DNA of 34,696 nucleotides, from assembly GCA_937901905.1 (NCBI GenBank), contig CALDIF010000054.1, positions 1-34,696 of the forward strand, written 5' to 3'. Origin of the DNA: an uncultured Porphyromonadaceae bacterium (GTDB lineage: Bacteria > Bacteroidota > Bacteroidia > Bacteroidales > Muribaculaceae). Under the pieces are notes generated by a model that saw only the letters and a list, made by a program, of their open reading frames with translations, searched no databases and was not told the origin of the DNA. The position numbers and the translations under genes were made by a program. This document shows, one piece after another, positions 17,301 to 24,545 of the stretch. Numbering within the stretch: position 1 is the first letter of the stretch; every line of letters starts with the position of its first letter.

Positions 17301-18593
17301 TTCTTGCCCTGTCGCACTGTTTTTCTCTTCTTCGCTCAGTTTACTGTATTCTAATTCAAGTGCTGCAATTTCATTGGTTAATTCTCGCAAGTCTTTCTTG
17401 ATTGATTGAGGGGCAGAGTTAGCAGCAACAGCATCAACTTCATTTTTCAAGCGTGATAGTTCAAGAGTGATTTTGGCCATCTTATCTACGAGTTCAGTGC
17501 CTTTAGCACTTTCTTTCTCCTCATCAGACAATCTGTCATAGGCTGCTGCTAAAGCATCAAACTCAAAGGTCAACTTGGTGATTTGCTGACCTGCCGCAGT
17601 GTTCGCCACGGCATCGTTAACCTCGGCCATGGTGGTCTTAATCATGCCGGCTTTCTCGGTCAGCTGCTCAATGCTCGCACTTAGTTCCTGCCCCTCCGCA
17701 CTCTGCCGTTGAGCCTCGTCCATCTCGTTGTACTGCAATTTTAGTGCAGTTAGCGTCTCGGTAAGTTCGCTGTATGTCTTTTTCAGTCCGCCCTGGGCGA
17801 TGGCGTAGTTGCCGACATTGCGTTGGAACTCGCCCATGTCGGCGGCGAGGTCTTTCAGACGAGCGTCAAGGTTCTGTATCTCGGCTTCAAGTAGCCGACC
17901 CTCTTCACCGGCTTTCTCCGACTCGTTGAGACCTTTCTGCGCTTTTTTAAGCAGTTCCAACTGCTGTGAGAGGTGGACATACGACCCCTCGGCTGCGTTC
18001 ATTTCTTTCGCCTGGACACGGACGACACTGGCTACTTCCTGCATGGCAGCCTTGAGTTTGTTCTGCTCTGCCATGAGTGCTGCGCTGCGCTGTAAGGCGG
18101 TCTCCGCTGAAATCTGATTGTTCTTGCGTTGCTTCTCGACCTCTTTGAGTTGAGCCTTATTACGAGCTAATTCTGCTGTGTACTGTGCCAACTGGCGTGT
18201 GTTCTGCTCGTAGGTGCCCACAATGTTCTCGGCGATGTCAAGGGCGCGCTGGTTCTGCGTGAACGCTTCTCGCTGAGTCTTGTTGAGTTTTTCCTGCTCG
18301 GCCAACTGCCGTGAGATAGTGTTGGTGGTGTTGGCTATCACCTGCTGTTGCTGCTGCAACTGCTGGGTGTACTGTTGTGCCGCCTGACCTGCACGCTGCA
18401 TGGTGGTGTTGGCGAGCTCACGAAGCCTGTCAAGGTCGCCGTGTACCTCAACAGGTATCTTAATTCCTTTGGCGAGCTCCATGGCGCAATCCTTAAACTG
18501 CTGCAACGTGCCCTCCATAGCCCTGTCTAACTGCTCCAGTTGGTCGAGTGCCTCCTGTGCTACAAGGTCGGTAATCAATGTCTCGTTTGCCAT
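14310..18593 (-). CDS. Tail tape measure protein (1427 aa)
   Basis: The longest complete gene in the window. The N-terminal third is a long coiled coil (repeated QQYTQQLQQQQQ and KNNQISAET patterns). Three degenerate repeats of about 60-70 residues (SAEGQEL, SAKGTEL, SATGQEL) lie at about 270-460. One hydrophobic segment follows (about 571-595: ANPYVLLAMAVLTVVGALV), as is usual for tape measure proteins. Then come a Gly/Arg/Ser repeat linker (about 841-861), a second coiled coil and a C-terminus with further hydrophobic helices (about 1200-1300). In such proteins the length sets tail length; roughly 0.15 nm per residue would give a tail of about 200 nm. It follows the 62-aa gene after six bases. 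Confidence 0.93.
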   Translation of the reverse strand: MANETLITDLVAQEALDQLEQLDRAMEGTLQQFKDCAMELAKGIKIPVEVHGDLDRLRELANTTMQRAGQAAQQYTQQLQQQQQVIANTTNTISRQLAEQEKLNKTQREAFTQNQRALDIAENIVGTYEQNTRQLAQYTAELARNKAQLKEVEKQRKNNQISAETALQRSAALMAEQNKLKAAMQEVASVVRVQAKEMNAAEGSYVHLSQQLELLKKAQKGLNESEKAGEEGRLLEAEIQNLDARLKDLAADMGEFQRNVGNYAIAQGGLKKTYSELTETLTALKLQYNEMDEAQRQSAEGQELSASIEQLTEKAGMIKTTMAEVNDAVANTAAGQQITKLTFEFDALAAAYDRLSDEEKESAKGTELVDKMAKITLELSRLKNEVDAVAANSAPQSIKKDLRELTNEIAALELEYSKLSEEEKNSATGQELKQKIHDLIEDAGQLKDVIGDVQESIANAASDTRLFDTISDFGQVVTSTFGLCTSAAEAFGLSQEQLTVVMAKVQGAMQATQALEKISLLTQKQSSLMRGIAIIQRKAEAAAINMKTAAEGKGIVATKAATVAQAAFNLVAKANPYVLLAMAVLTVVGALVAFTKGSEEASKASEKAAEAEKERIEALRVVNDEMAARKKVEEGMAESVASSVSKQLANYTYLQKKWKECGGDIKKQEQFVQDYKKELDNTGFAIKNVYDAHNVLVKQASNVIKMYYALAKAAAAAAVAEEAFKRQIERKAKGTIENGGKYYVAPDNYDDLTDEEKAILSDPNSSVAGLDYTLSLFGNPDKLTGIGKDKINKYRNQKANELRKSLDGADEAIIQMANNIQADAEKTASDLQEEIGTAFNSGGSGGRGGSGGRGGSGGRGGNEDKPKEFSEIQEADNKFLLDAINSEDKLLEEYSDKWIEKREEAIEKQAEIEKAANEKRYKQLDADLEASHNAKKMSDKEYEEEKAALLDAYKDIDKGIDADATKRKKELADEVLKHKQELAQKEIEQVLSQGEAEQVMRDAQYTNDLNALKEKYAQELAETEGNEEKIAEIKKQYQEETARLSEQYAIKTAKAQYDLVIKQLAAIGAVDEDMIVELTEMVKNGELDAAASILEAYGLTHDQAIELLKSLADAEIGIRTATTDAAIAQIERESDATQEAAQKEKDAHQKKMQNIQDWVQKAGEAIDKISGFVTALYDNQIAKIDELLEAEQQRYDQEVEHIEYLAERGAITNEEAEIRKRDAAAATAAKQEQLEKRKAQMEYKKAVMEKANSIAQIGIATALGIMQALAMWPPNIPLSVFVGAMGAIQVATALAKPIKAYKEGTKGKPHPGGLALVGEGGSQELVMFNGKAWVTPDKPTLLDLPKGAEVFPKFTMEDALALGASLPTAVPRDRATGQPIVINDYSALENRMAANTKAVTKALRETQETIRREMKRQKFNAYIASRV
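16011..16070. repeat. Perfect 18-bp tandem repeat within the tape measure gene
   Basis: The 18-base unit GCCGCCACGACCACCACT is repeated three times without a mismatch, followed by a six-base partial copy. On the minus strand it encodes GGSGGR-type units. Perfect identity suggests recent slippage, and the copy number may vary between phage relatives. It forms a flexible linker between two helical regions of the tape measure protein. Confidence 0.95.
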
Positions 18594-18599
18594 ATTATA

Positions 18600-18788
18600 T
18601 CAATACTGAGTTAATATTTCTATGATTTCTCCTTTCACTTCCTCACCCTCTGTGACGAAGCAGTACTTGCCGTCAGGGGTGCGGTACAATACTTGCGGCT
18701 TGCCTAAAAGCACAGCCGTCTTCTTGGCGAGAGAAGACTGCTTGTCGCGGTCTCTCTGCCATTGCTCGGTAACACATCTGCAACTCAT
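18600..18788 (-). CDS. 62-aa protein preceding the tape measure
   Basis: The frame is open back to an ATG at 18821, but the ATG at 18788 overlaps the preceding gene's stop as ATGA, which is the usual coupling in this operon, so I choose it. The protein has a Cys-containing, charged N-terminus (SCRCVTEQWQRDRDKQ) and a beta-like C-terminus (LYRTPDGKYCFVTEGEEV). No family is recognised. It lies between a tail-completion-like gene and the tape measure, a slot often used for tail assembly chaperones. A small regulatory or chaperone role is possible. Confidence 0.62.
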   Translation of the reverse strand: MSCRCVTEQWQRDRDKQSSLAKKTAVLLGKPQVLYRTPDGKYCFVTEGEEVKGEIIEILTQY

Positions 18789-19330
18789 ACGCTCAAATAC
18801 CAGTGTCGTAGCCACGGCCACAGGAAATTCTCGTTGAAATGACCCACTGCAGACTCACTCAATCCGAAGATCTGCGAGCCGTACTTACGCTCGACTGCCG
18901 GTCCTTCGTCCCAACCGAATGTGAATATCTCCACTCCCTGCGCCGTCGCTTTTGCGTCAATGGAACTATGGAACGTGCCGACGATGAAAAGGTTCGGCTG
19001 GTCACTGGAGCGTGCCGGCAGTCCCAACCGCTGGCTCGCCTCGGGTGGCGTGATGCGCATCTTCCAGGCGATATACAGGTCTGGCCGCATGAAGCACGAC
19101 ACCCAGTGGTCGGCATCCTCGTCAAAGAAGCCCGCCCTTTTCTCTCGGAAGTATGGGTCTTGGCTGTATGACGGTGATAACGGTGCGCCACGACCATCAA
19201 TGCCTGAATACAGTTGCTCACGGACAGACACGACCATTTCGTGCTTGTTGCTGTCCATGCAATGCACAATCTCAGGCTTTATATTATCTTTCGTGCGCCG
19301 TATCTTTTCGCGCATTTCCTGTATAGTCAT
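18785..19330 (-). CDS. Tail-completion-like structural protein (181 aa)
   Basis: The frame is open upstream to a GTG at 19354, inside a hairpin; the ATG at 19330 is the likely start. The protein has QLYSGIDGRGAPLSPSY, then a segment with WKMRITPPEAS, then PNLFIVGTFHSSI, and KYGSQIFGLSE near the C-terminus. The pattern (order to process a termini, then GTFHSSI and KYG-x-IFGL) recalls the phage virion-morphogenesis or tail-completion families, but the match is by eye and partial. The neighbours (tail tube upstream, tape measure downstream) make a head-tail joining or tail role likely. See the findings for a possible frameshift fusion with the preceding 57-aa gene. Confidence 0.72.
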   Translation of the reverse strand: MTIQEMREKIRRTKDNIKPEIVHCMDSNKHEMVVSVREQLYSGIDGRGAPLSPSYSQDPYFREKRAGFFDEDADHWVSCFMRPDLYIAWKMRITPPEASQRLGLPARSSDQPNLFIVGTFHSSIDAKATAQGVEIFTFGWDEGPAVERKYGSQIFGLSESAVGHFNENFLWPWLRHWYLSV

Positions 19331-19341
19331 CGCCTTTTGTA

Positions 19342-19373
19342 AAAATGGGGACACGTCAAAATGGCGTGTCCCC
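19342..19373 (-). terminator. Perfect hairpin between the 57-aa and 181-aa genes
   Basis: A nine-base perfect stem, GGGGACACG (19347-19355) and CGTGTCCCC (19365-19373), has a nine-base loop. On the minus strand it is followed by ATTTTT. This is either a partial terminator that lowers expression of genes beyond the tail tube, or a stimulator of -1 frameshifting at the A-rich end of the 57-aa gene. Confidence 0.6.
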
Positions 19374-19380
19374 GTGTGAG

Positions 19381-19554
19381 TTACTTTTTCTTTTTGCCGT
19401 TGATCCGCGAGTAGACGTCCGCCAGCATCTTCTTGCGGGTATCTTCGTCGCGGTCGAGCCAGAAGTTTCCGATGTGAGCCTCAACAAACTCCTTTTCGGT
19501 CATCTTCTTGGCTTCCTCCACGACAAAAGTCACGCCATTGTACTTCAACTTCAT
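19381..19554 (-). CDS. 57-aa protein after the tail tube (chaperone-like position)
   Basis: A complete small frame of 57 residues: MKLKYNGVTFVVEEAKK, then a charged middle with FVEAHIGNFWLDRDED, and an all-Lys end (GKKKK). The ATG overlaps the tail-tube stop as ATGA. The end of the gene is AAA AAG AAA AAG TAA, an A-rich run followed about ten bases later by a perfect hairpin. Genes of this size directly after the tail tube are often the first tail assembly chaperone in siphoviruses. No family is recognised, but the coding sense, coupling and position are convincing. Confidence 0.72.
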   Translation of the reverse strand: MKLKYNGVTFVVEEAKKMTEKEFVEAHIGNFWLDRDEDTRKKMLADVYSRINGKKKK

Positions 19555-20402
19555 GTTGCCGAGTAAGGCTCGATGCCGTAGATGCCGGCTGTGGCGAGCA
19601 CTGAGGCTTTCTTCAGCACAGGAGCGTCAGCACCAGTGGCGAGCGTTAAGGTGATGTAATTGTTGGTGCTGTCGTAGGTGGCGGCGGATGCACCGGTAAT
19701 CACATCAGAAACATTCTCGGCGATGAGAGCACCGTACTTGGCGGTGGCATCACCCTTGCCGTAGAACTCGACGACCTTGTAGTTGTTGCCAGTGCTTCCT
19801 ACCTTCTCCAGCGTCACAGGCATGAGACCATAGACGGCAGACAGGGCGTTGAAACCGAGGGGCACAACATCGAGGTTCATGATGTACTCTTCCACATCCT
19901 GATACACGACATTGACCACGAGCGAAGCCTTGTCACTTGCTCCGGGATGGTCGTTACCGCTCGGATAGATGGTCACAGGCACGCCGGCGAGGGTGTCGGT
20001 GCCGTCATTCAAGCCGTACAGGTTGTTCTTGAGGTCGATGAGGTACATGTCGAAGACTTCCTCGACATTCCTGAGGATCTGCGCACGCAGGTAATGACGA
20101 TACCTGTCGAGCGTGAGAGCGTCGTTCCGTGCGCTCATGCCGTTGTAGGCATTGGGGCCGTAACCAACTTGGCTGGTCTGCGCCTCGCCGCCGTTGGGCT
20201 CCCAGTTGATGATTGTCGGGAAGCCGTAGGCGCGGTTGGGCACATCGGCGTGACAAGCGGTGCGGATCGCCTCAAGAGAGTCATAAGACAGTTTCACACC
20301 ATGTTTTGTCAGCACAAGAGCCTTGATTTTGTCGTAGTCGATTTCGCAAACCGACTTGCCGGTGGCGAAGTTTCCACCTGGACACGTTCTAATTCTTGTC
20401 AT
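19551..20402 (-). CDS. Major tail tube-like protein (283 aa)
   Basis: A 283-residue protein of largely beta and helix-alternating composition: an acidic N-terminal segment, then RAYGFPTIINWEPNGG, a helical middle around FDMYLIDLKNNLYGLND, and an Ala/Thr-rich C-terminus typical of a surface or Ig-like domain. It sits between the connector genes and the tape measure, the expected slot for the tail tube. Three bases separate it from the preceding gene. I cannot confirm the fold from sequence alone. Confidence 0.72.
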   Translation of the reverse strand: MTRIRTCPGGNFATGKSVCEIDYDKIKALVLTKHGVKLSYDSLEAIRTACHADVPNRAYGFPTIINWEPNGGEAQTSQVGYGPNAYNGMSARNDALTLDRYRHYLRAQILRNVEEVFDMYLIDLKNNLYGLNDGTDTLAGVPVTIYPSGNDHPGASDKASLVVNVVYQDVEEYIMNLDVVPLGFNALSAVYGLMPVTLEKVGSTGNNYKVVEFYGKGDATAKYGALIAENVSDVITGASAATYDSTNNYITLTLATGADAPVLKKASVLATAGIYGIEPYSAT

Positions 20403-20405
20403 AGT

Positions 20406-20975
20406 TTATCTACAAGTTTGTTTATTGACTTTGATTTCCAACGAGCGGATGTCGATCGCGTCAATCGGCTCGCTCACTTCTTGACCGCTTGGCGTCACAG
20501 CACCATACCGGCCATAATCGAAGTTTTTACTCATCGTATGGGGGACATACTCAATCTCGCCATAACCCCAGTCGAAACGCGGGTCAGCCAACAATACCTC
20601 TATCAACCTTTCGTAGATAGGCAACAATATGCGCTTGAACGATGTCTCCATACGCTTCTCATTACTCCAGTCCTTCTTCGACGAACAGGCGATGATGAGG
20701 TTAATCTTCGTCTTGTACTGGTAATCGGCGCTGTCCACGGTCACTACATTCGGTGTCTGCAAGGCTATCAAGGGAAACTTGACCGGCATGGCGTTCGCAC
20801 CCTTTGAACGCACGTCAAGCATCTCCTTGACGTACTGAGCCGAGCCGAAAATGTAGTTCACGTCAACACCATCGACTTCCTCGGTGGTGCCGTCAGTCTT
20901 GGTCTTGGTGATGGTCACGGACTGACCCACCGCCTCGACAATACTTGCGAAAATGTCCTCTATCTGGTCCATCAT
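20406..20975 (-). CDS. Connector / tail-terminator-like protein (189 aa)
   Basis: A 189-residue protein with an N-terminal helix (QIEDIFASIVEAVGQSV), a beta segment (FPLIALQTPNVVTVDSADYQ) and a C-terminal part with IIACSSKKDWSNEKRMETSF and NFDYGRYGAV. The layout resembles neck or tail-terminator proteins that act at the head-tail join. The ATG overlaps the preceding gene's stop by four bases. The role rests on its position between a connector-like gene and the tail tube, not on a named family. Confidence 0.7.
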   Translation of the reverse strand: MMDQIEDIFASIVEAVGQSVTITKTKTDGTTEEVDGVDVNYIFGSAQYVKEMLDVRSKGANAMPVKFPLIALQTPNVVTVDSADYQYKTKINLIIACSSKKDWSNEKRMETSFKRILLPIYERLIEVLLADPRFDWGYGEIEYVPHTMSKNFDYGRYGAVTPSGQEVSEPIDAIDIRSLEIKVNKQTCR

Positions 20976-21472
20976 AGGTTGTACTGGTTAATGGGAGTTA
21001 TCATCTCGACATGATAGAACACGTCATAGTCGCTCGCCTCAGCCCACTCGATGAACTGCTTGTTGAGCTGCACCATGTCGTTCCACACCTTCACCATGCG
21101 CTGGCGGGGCGGCTGGTTCTCGTTGGCCGACTTCAACTTCATCAGTCCCGTGATGGTCATGGTCTGATTGACGTCGCCGACCAGCTTGAAATAGACATAG
21201 TGGGCAAATGAGGGGCGCAGCTGCTCACACAGCGTCTCGACTCGCTCATCGGTGTAGTTCTCGTCCTCACCACGCGCAGCGAGGTAGGCGGTAACTTCTG
21301 CTGCCAAGTCCTTGCCGACCATCTTCAACAGGAACTCGTGCTGGTAATGCTCTATGTAGCCGGTAATGGCTTCCTGCACTTCAGCGGCGTTGTTGTCGAG
21401 GTCGTCAATGGGGTGTGCGTTCATTATCTGCAACGGCCCGACGTAGAAATATGAGCAATCTATGAGGTTCAT
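20972..21472 (-). CDS. Head-tail connector-like protein (166 aa)
   Basis: A 166-residue, mainly helical protein with several conserved-looking acidic and aromatic positions (NAAEVQEAITGYIEHYQHEF, GEDENYTDERVETL, NDMVQLNKQFIEWAEASDYD). The size and the order capsid, repeat protein, this gene, connector match the gp6-like adaptor of HK97-type phages. I name no family. It couples to the next gene by a four-base overlap. An adaptor at the portal exit is the likely job. Confidence 0.7.
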   Translation of the reverse strand: MNLIDCSYFYVGPLQIMNAHPIDDLDNNAAEVQEAITGYIEHYQHEFLLKMVGKDLAAEVTAYLAARGEDENYTDERVETLCEQLRPSFAHYVYFKLVGDVNQTMTITGLMKLKSANENQPPRQRMVKVWNDMVQLNKQFIEWAEASDYDVFYHVEMITPINQYNL

Positions 21473-21481
21473 GGGTCGATA

Positions 21482-21880
21482 TTACTTTTTGGACTTCTTC
21501 TTTGGGGTCTTAGTATCCTTTGCAGGGAGCACTTCCTTACTCTCCTTCGAGGGAGCTACATCTTTGCTCTCCTCTTCGGGGGCAATTTCCTTATTGTCCT
21601 CTGAGGGAGCAACTTCCTTGGAGTCTTCGGGGATAACTTCCTTGTTGTCCTCAATTACCTCGTCCTTGTTGTCCTCTGAGGGAGCGTCCCTTGCTGGAAC
21701 TTTGTCATCAACAGGGGGAATGTCCTTGCTCTCCTTGTTGTCAACTACTGCCGGTTCCGCTTCCTTCTCGTCACCGTCAACGAGGGGTGTAAAGGTGAGT
21801 TCACCCCTCGCTACACGGATACGATTTTCGCGAAGCAGTTTCGCCAAAGCAGGACCTTCAACGATATACTTCTCGTTCAT
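21482..21880 (-). CDS. Acidic repeat protein downstream of the capsid gene (132 aa)
   Basis: The first 35 residues are ordinary (EKYIVEGPALAKLLRENRIR). The rest is low-complexity and highly charged: degenerate repeats of SKEVAPSEDNKE type at about residues 47-121, and a Lys-rich end (TPKKKSKK). The layout suggests an unstructured, extended tail. It lies three bases after the major capsid stop and before the connector gene. A decoration or internal head protein, or a connector-binding tail, are possible; the sequence alone does not decide. Confidence 0.75.
   Translation of the reverse strand: MNEKYIVEGPALAKLLRENRIRVARGELTFTPLVDGDEKEAEPAVVDNKESKDIPPVDDKVPARDAPSEDNKDEVIEDNKEVIPEDSKEVAPSEDNKEIAPEEESKDVAPSKESKEVLPAKDTKTPKKKSKK
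21518..21742. repeat. Degenerate acidic repeat within the 132-aa gene
   Basis: Codons for S/N-K-E/D-V/I-x-P-x-E/K repeat about eight times in degenerate form across residues 47-121. The repeat is visible at DNA level as alternating TCCTTGGAG/TCCTTGTTGTCC-like words on the plus strand. Confidence 0.8.
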
Positions 21881-21883
21881 GGT

Positions 21884-23473
21884 TTACGCAGCTTTAGTGA
21901 CGGCAGTCTTGAGGGCTGCGAGGTCGCCGTAAGCGAATGCCCAAGGATTGTAAATCGGGAAGATAATCTCTTCCTGTGCGATGAGCACGACCTGGTTGGT
22001 CAGCTTGGTATCCACGTCCTCCGCCCACTCAAGGTTGAGGTTGGTGTAATCCACAAGCGCGGCAGCCACAGCAGAGAAGTCACCGATGAGGTACTTGCCG
22101 GCAGGGATGCCAGTGTACTCGATGATGACACGACCGGCGATAGTCTTCACACCGCCATTGTTCTGAATAAGCTCAAGATTGCGCCCCAGCGTGTCCTTCT
22201 CGCTCTCGATAGCATTGACGGTGATGGGGTTCAAAACAATTGCTGTTGGGCTGTACTGCGCATAGGTCATCACGGCAAATGCGGTCTTGATGACATCAAG
22301 GCTGTTGGGTTCAACGATGCTCTTGAAGCCTCCGTTGTTCACTACAAAAGTCATGGCAGCAACACCTGTCTCTGCCTCGCTGAGGCTGATGTCGGGGAAC
22401 AACAGTTGACGGTCGTTCATCTTGATGACATCGTTCACGCTGTTAAGCCCCGTTGCCTTGACTGCGCCGGTGAACTTAATCTTCATGCCGTCGAGAATTT
22501 CGGGGTAAGCGTTGTTGAACTCAACAACGACACCGCCATCCTCGTTGTAGGCAGTAACGCTCTTCACGCTACCGGCAGCACCGCTGACGATAGATGCACT
22601 GATGATGTTCTCGATGCTGTCAACGCCCTTCTTGTTGACGATACCCTCAAGGTTCTCGCCGTTGCCGTCGCCAAACAGGATGTTCCAGTCCTCAGCCATA
22701 TAGACAGCCTCGGGCAGCATGGCAACGATGTACGACTGAATGTAGGCGCGGCTCTTGAGCATACGCTTCGACACACGCAGATGGGTACCGAGACGCTTGG
22801 TGCCGACCTGGTTCTCCTTCACGCTTATGTGCGACTCGGGCAAGGTGCCGTTCTCAGTCACATAGCGAGCATTGCGGTCCATGCCGGTAATCTCGGCATA
22901 AGCCAGTTGGGGGTAGGCAGGATCGCCCTGCAGAGCGGTAAGCACATCACGCATATGCAGACGCTTGGGCGCGATGGGGTTCACGATACGGTTCTGCTGC
23001 TGGGTTATGAGAATGTTGCCCGAATAGTCATCGGTCATTGACACGATGTCTTTCAGCGTGAAGCCGGAGAAAACTCCCGACTTGCGGCTCTTGCCTTCCT
23101 CAAAGTCGCGGAACTTCTCACTGTCGAACATCTCGTTCAACTTCTCAGTGAAGCGGCTCACGGCATTGACGGCGGCGGGACCCTTCTCTTGCGCTTTCTT
23201 GATGGTCTCCATTGCTGACTTGAGCATGTCGCGCAGATCCTCGTTGTCCTTGATTACTTGAGCGAACTTCTCGGAGTCGTAGCCCTTCAGTCGCTCGTTG
23301 ATACTCTCAAATTGGGACTTCATGTCCTCGGAAGTAATGGCACCCTCCATCGCCTTATTGACAACGTTCACCATCGCATCAAGGATATTCTCCATGAAGT
23401 TCCTCTGCTCGGCGTCCTTGATGTTCTCAAGGTTGTAGCCGAAGCCCGATTTGGTTACCTTCTTAAAGGCCAT
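21884..23473 (-). CDS. Major capsid protein, HK97 fold (529 aa)
   Basis: The start is the ATG at 23473; the frame is open further upstream, but that extension is Arg-rich out-of-gene sequence. Residues 1-120 are a helical delta-domain-type scaffold (VNKAMEGAITSEDMKSQFES). The remainder has the HK97 layout: N-arm and E-loop area (ITGMDRNARYVTENGTLPES), then KRLGTHLRVSKRML and SYIVAMLPEAVYMAEDWN (spine helix), then LFGDGNGENLEGIVN, a P domain and an A domain (PTAIVLNPITVNAIESEKD). The scaffold portion and the protease gene just upstream imply cleavage during maturation. Confidence 0.9.
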   Translation of the reverse strand: MAFKKVTKSGFGYNLENIKDAEQRNFMENILDAMVNVVNKAMEGAITSEDMKSQFESINERLKGYDSEKFAQVIKDNEDLRDMLKSAMETIKKAQEKGPAAVNAVSRFTEKLNEMFDSEKFRDFEEGKSRKSGVFSGFTLKDIVSMTDDYSGNILITQQQNRIVNPIAPKRLHMRDVLTALQGDPAYPQLAYAEITGMDRNARYVTENGTLPESHISVKENQVGTKRLGTHLRVSKRMLKSRAYIQSYIVAMLPEAVYMAEDWNILFGDGNGENLEGIVNKKGVDSIENIISASIVSGAAGSVKSVTAYNEDGGVVVEFNNAYPEILDGMKIKFTGAVKATGLNSVNDVIKMNDRQLLFPDISLSEAETGVAAMTFVVNNGGFKSIVEPNSLDVIKTAFAVMTYAQYSPTAIVLNPITVNAIESEKDTLGRNLELIQNNGGVKTIAGRVIIEYTGIPAGKYLIGDFSAVAAALVDYTNLNLEWAEDVDTKLTNQVVLIAQEEIIFPIYNPWAFAYGDLAALKTAVTKAA

Positions 23474-23492
23474 AAAATTAAAATTTAAGTGG

Positions 23493-24545
23493 TTAATGTT
23501 TCTCGATAGCAGCGTTGAGGCTTCCGAAGAAAGTGCCGACGGCGGCTTTCTCCTCCTGCTCCTCGTCCTCATCACGAGTGTCGTCTGACGGCTCGTCCTC
23601 GGTCTTCTCGGCAACAGGAGTTTCCTGCCCAAGCGTGATACTCGAACTATATACTCTCGAATAGCAGTGCGGGCAATAGGCATACTCGGCGAGGTCGGCC
23701 AGCGACTTCCGCACAAGGTCTGCATCAATCTTACCGTCACACTTGCTCAATACAGGCGAGAGGATGGCAAGCACTGCGGCGCGGATTTCGGGCTTCAGCT
23801 TGCTCATCTCCTCGCGGACGATGCCCTCGGCAAGCCAACGGAGGTAACTGTTGGCAGCATCCAGCACTTGCTGGTCGAAGGTGTGCCGTTCGGCTTCGTC
23901 CCAAACAAACTCCTGCCCACAATGGGGGCAAGTCACTACGACTGCGCCCTCAAGCGCCTTGTTTAGCATGTCAAGTCTCATCTCGTATTCTTTTAGACGA
24001 GCATCCGTATAGCGCATCTGCAATGCACGGCGGATGAACTCGATGTTTGCCCGAACTGTCGCCGGATCATCGCTCTTGATGCCTACAAGGTAAGTCTGCG
24101 GGTTGCTGCCCCATGAGGTCAGCGTCGAATACTCCCACATCTTCCATTCGAGAACCTTGCGCTTGTCTTCTGGGTCGCGCTTGATGGCCTGCACACCGAT
24201 GGAGTGCTCCAGCGTGCGCCCCGCCGAGGCATACAGCTTGTAGTCTTCCAGTGTGTCGCGCCCAATCTGCTTGGCGAGGTTGAGCTGTCCCACCATGACC
24301 AGGTTGCCGTCACGCTCCTCGCCCTCGAGGGGCACACCCAGCAACTGGGTGGTGTCGTGGTTGAGGAACCACTTCATGCGGGCGATGTTCTCTTTCAGCG
24401 TCTTGTTGAACGAACCCGGCATTGAGATGTCATTCTGGGAGTCAACAATGCCGATGCCGTTGACGGCCACCGTGACGATGCCTTTCGCCTCGTCCAAATC
24501 ATTCGCCTTCGTCTTGTACAGGAGGCGTTGATAAATCTCCTTCAT
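23493..24545 (-). CDS. Prohead protease, HK97 family, with Cys-rich C-terminal extension (350 aa)
   Basis: The N-terminal 180 residues match the HK97 prohead protease fold: IVDSQNDISMPGSFNKTL, the catalytic His in FLNHDTTQLLGV and the catalytic Ser in LEHSIGV. Residues about 200-350 are extra. They contain two CPHC motifs (TCPHCGQEF at about 204 and YCPHCYSRV at about 292) and a very acidic segment (EDEPSDDTRDEDEEQEE). The two CPHC pairs could bind one zinc. It overlaps the portal gene by 47 bases. It should cleave the capsid delta domain. Confidence 0.88.
   Translation of the reverse strand: MKEIYQRLLYKTKANDLDEAKGIVTVAVNGIGIVDSQNDISMPGSFNKTLKENIARMKWFLNHDTTQLLGVPLEGEERDGNLVMVGQLNLAKQIGRDTLEDYKLYASAGRTLEHSIGVQAIKRDPEDKRKVLEWKMWEYSTLTSWGSNPQTYLVGIKSDDPATVRANIEFIRRALQMRYTDARLKEYEMRLDMLNKALEGAVVVTCPHCGQEFVWDEAERHTFDQQVLDAANSYLRWLAEGIVREEMSKLKPEIRAAVLAILSPVLSKCDGKIDADLVRKSLADLAEYAYCPHCYSRVYSSSITLGQETPVAEKTEDEPSDDTRDEDEEQEEKAAVGTFFGSLNAAIEKH

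Noticed and set aside
23474..23740. N-terminal extension of the capsid frame back to 23740
   Set aside because: The added residues are Arg/Ser-rich and lie over the protease gene in another frame; the ATG at 23473 gives the expected delta-domain start.
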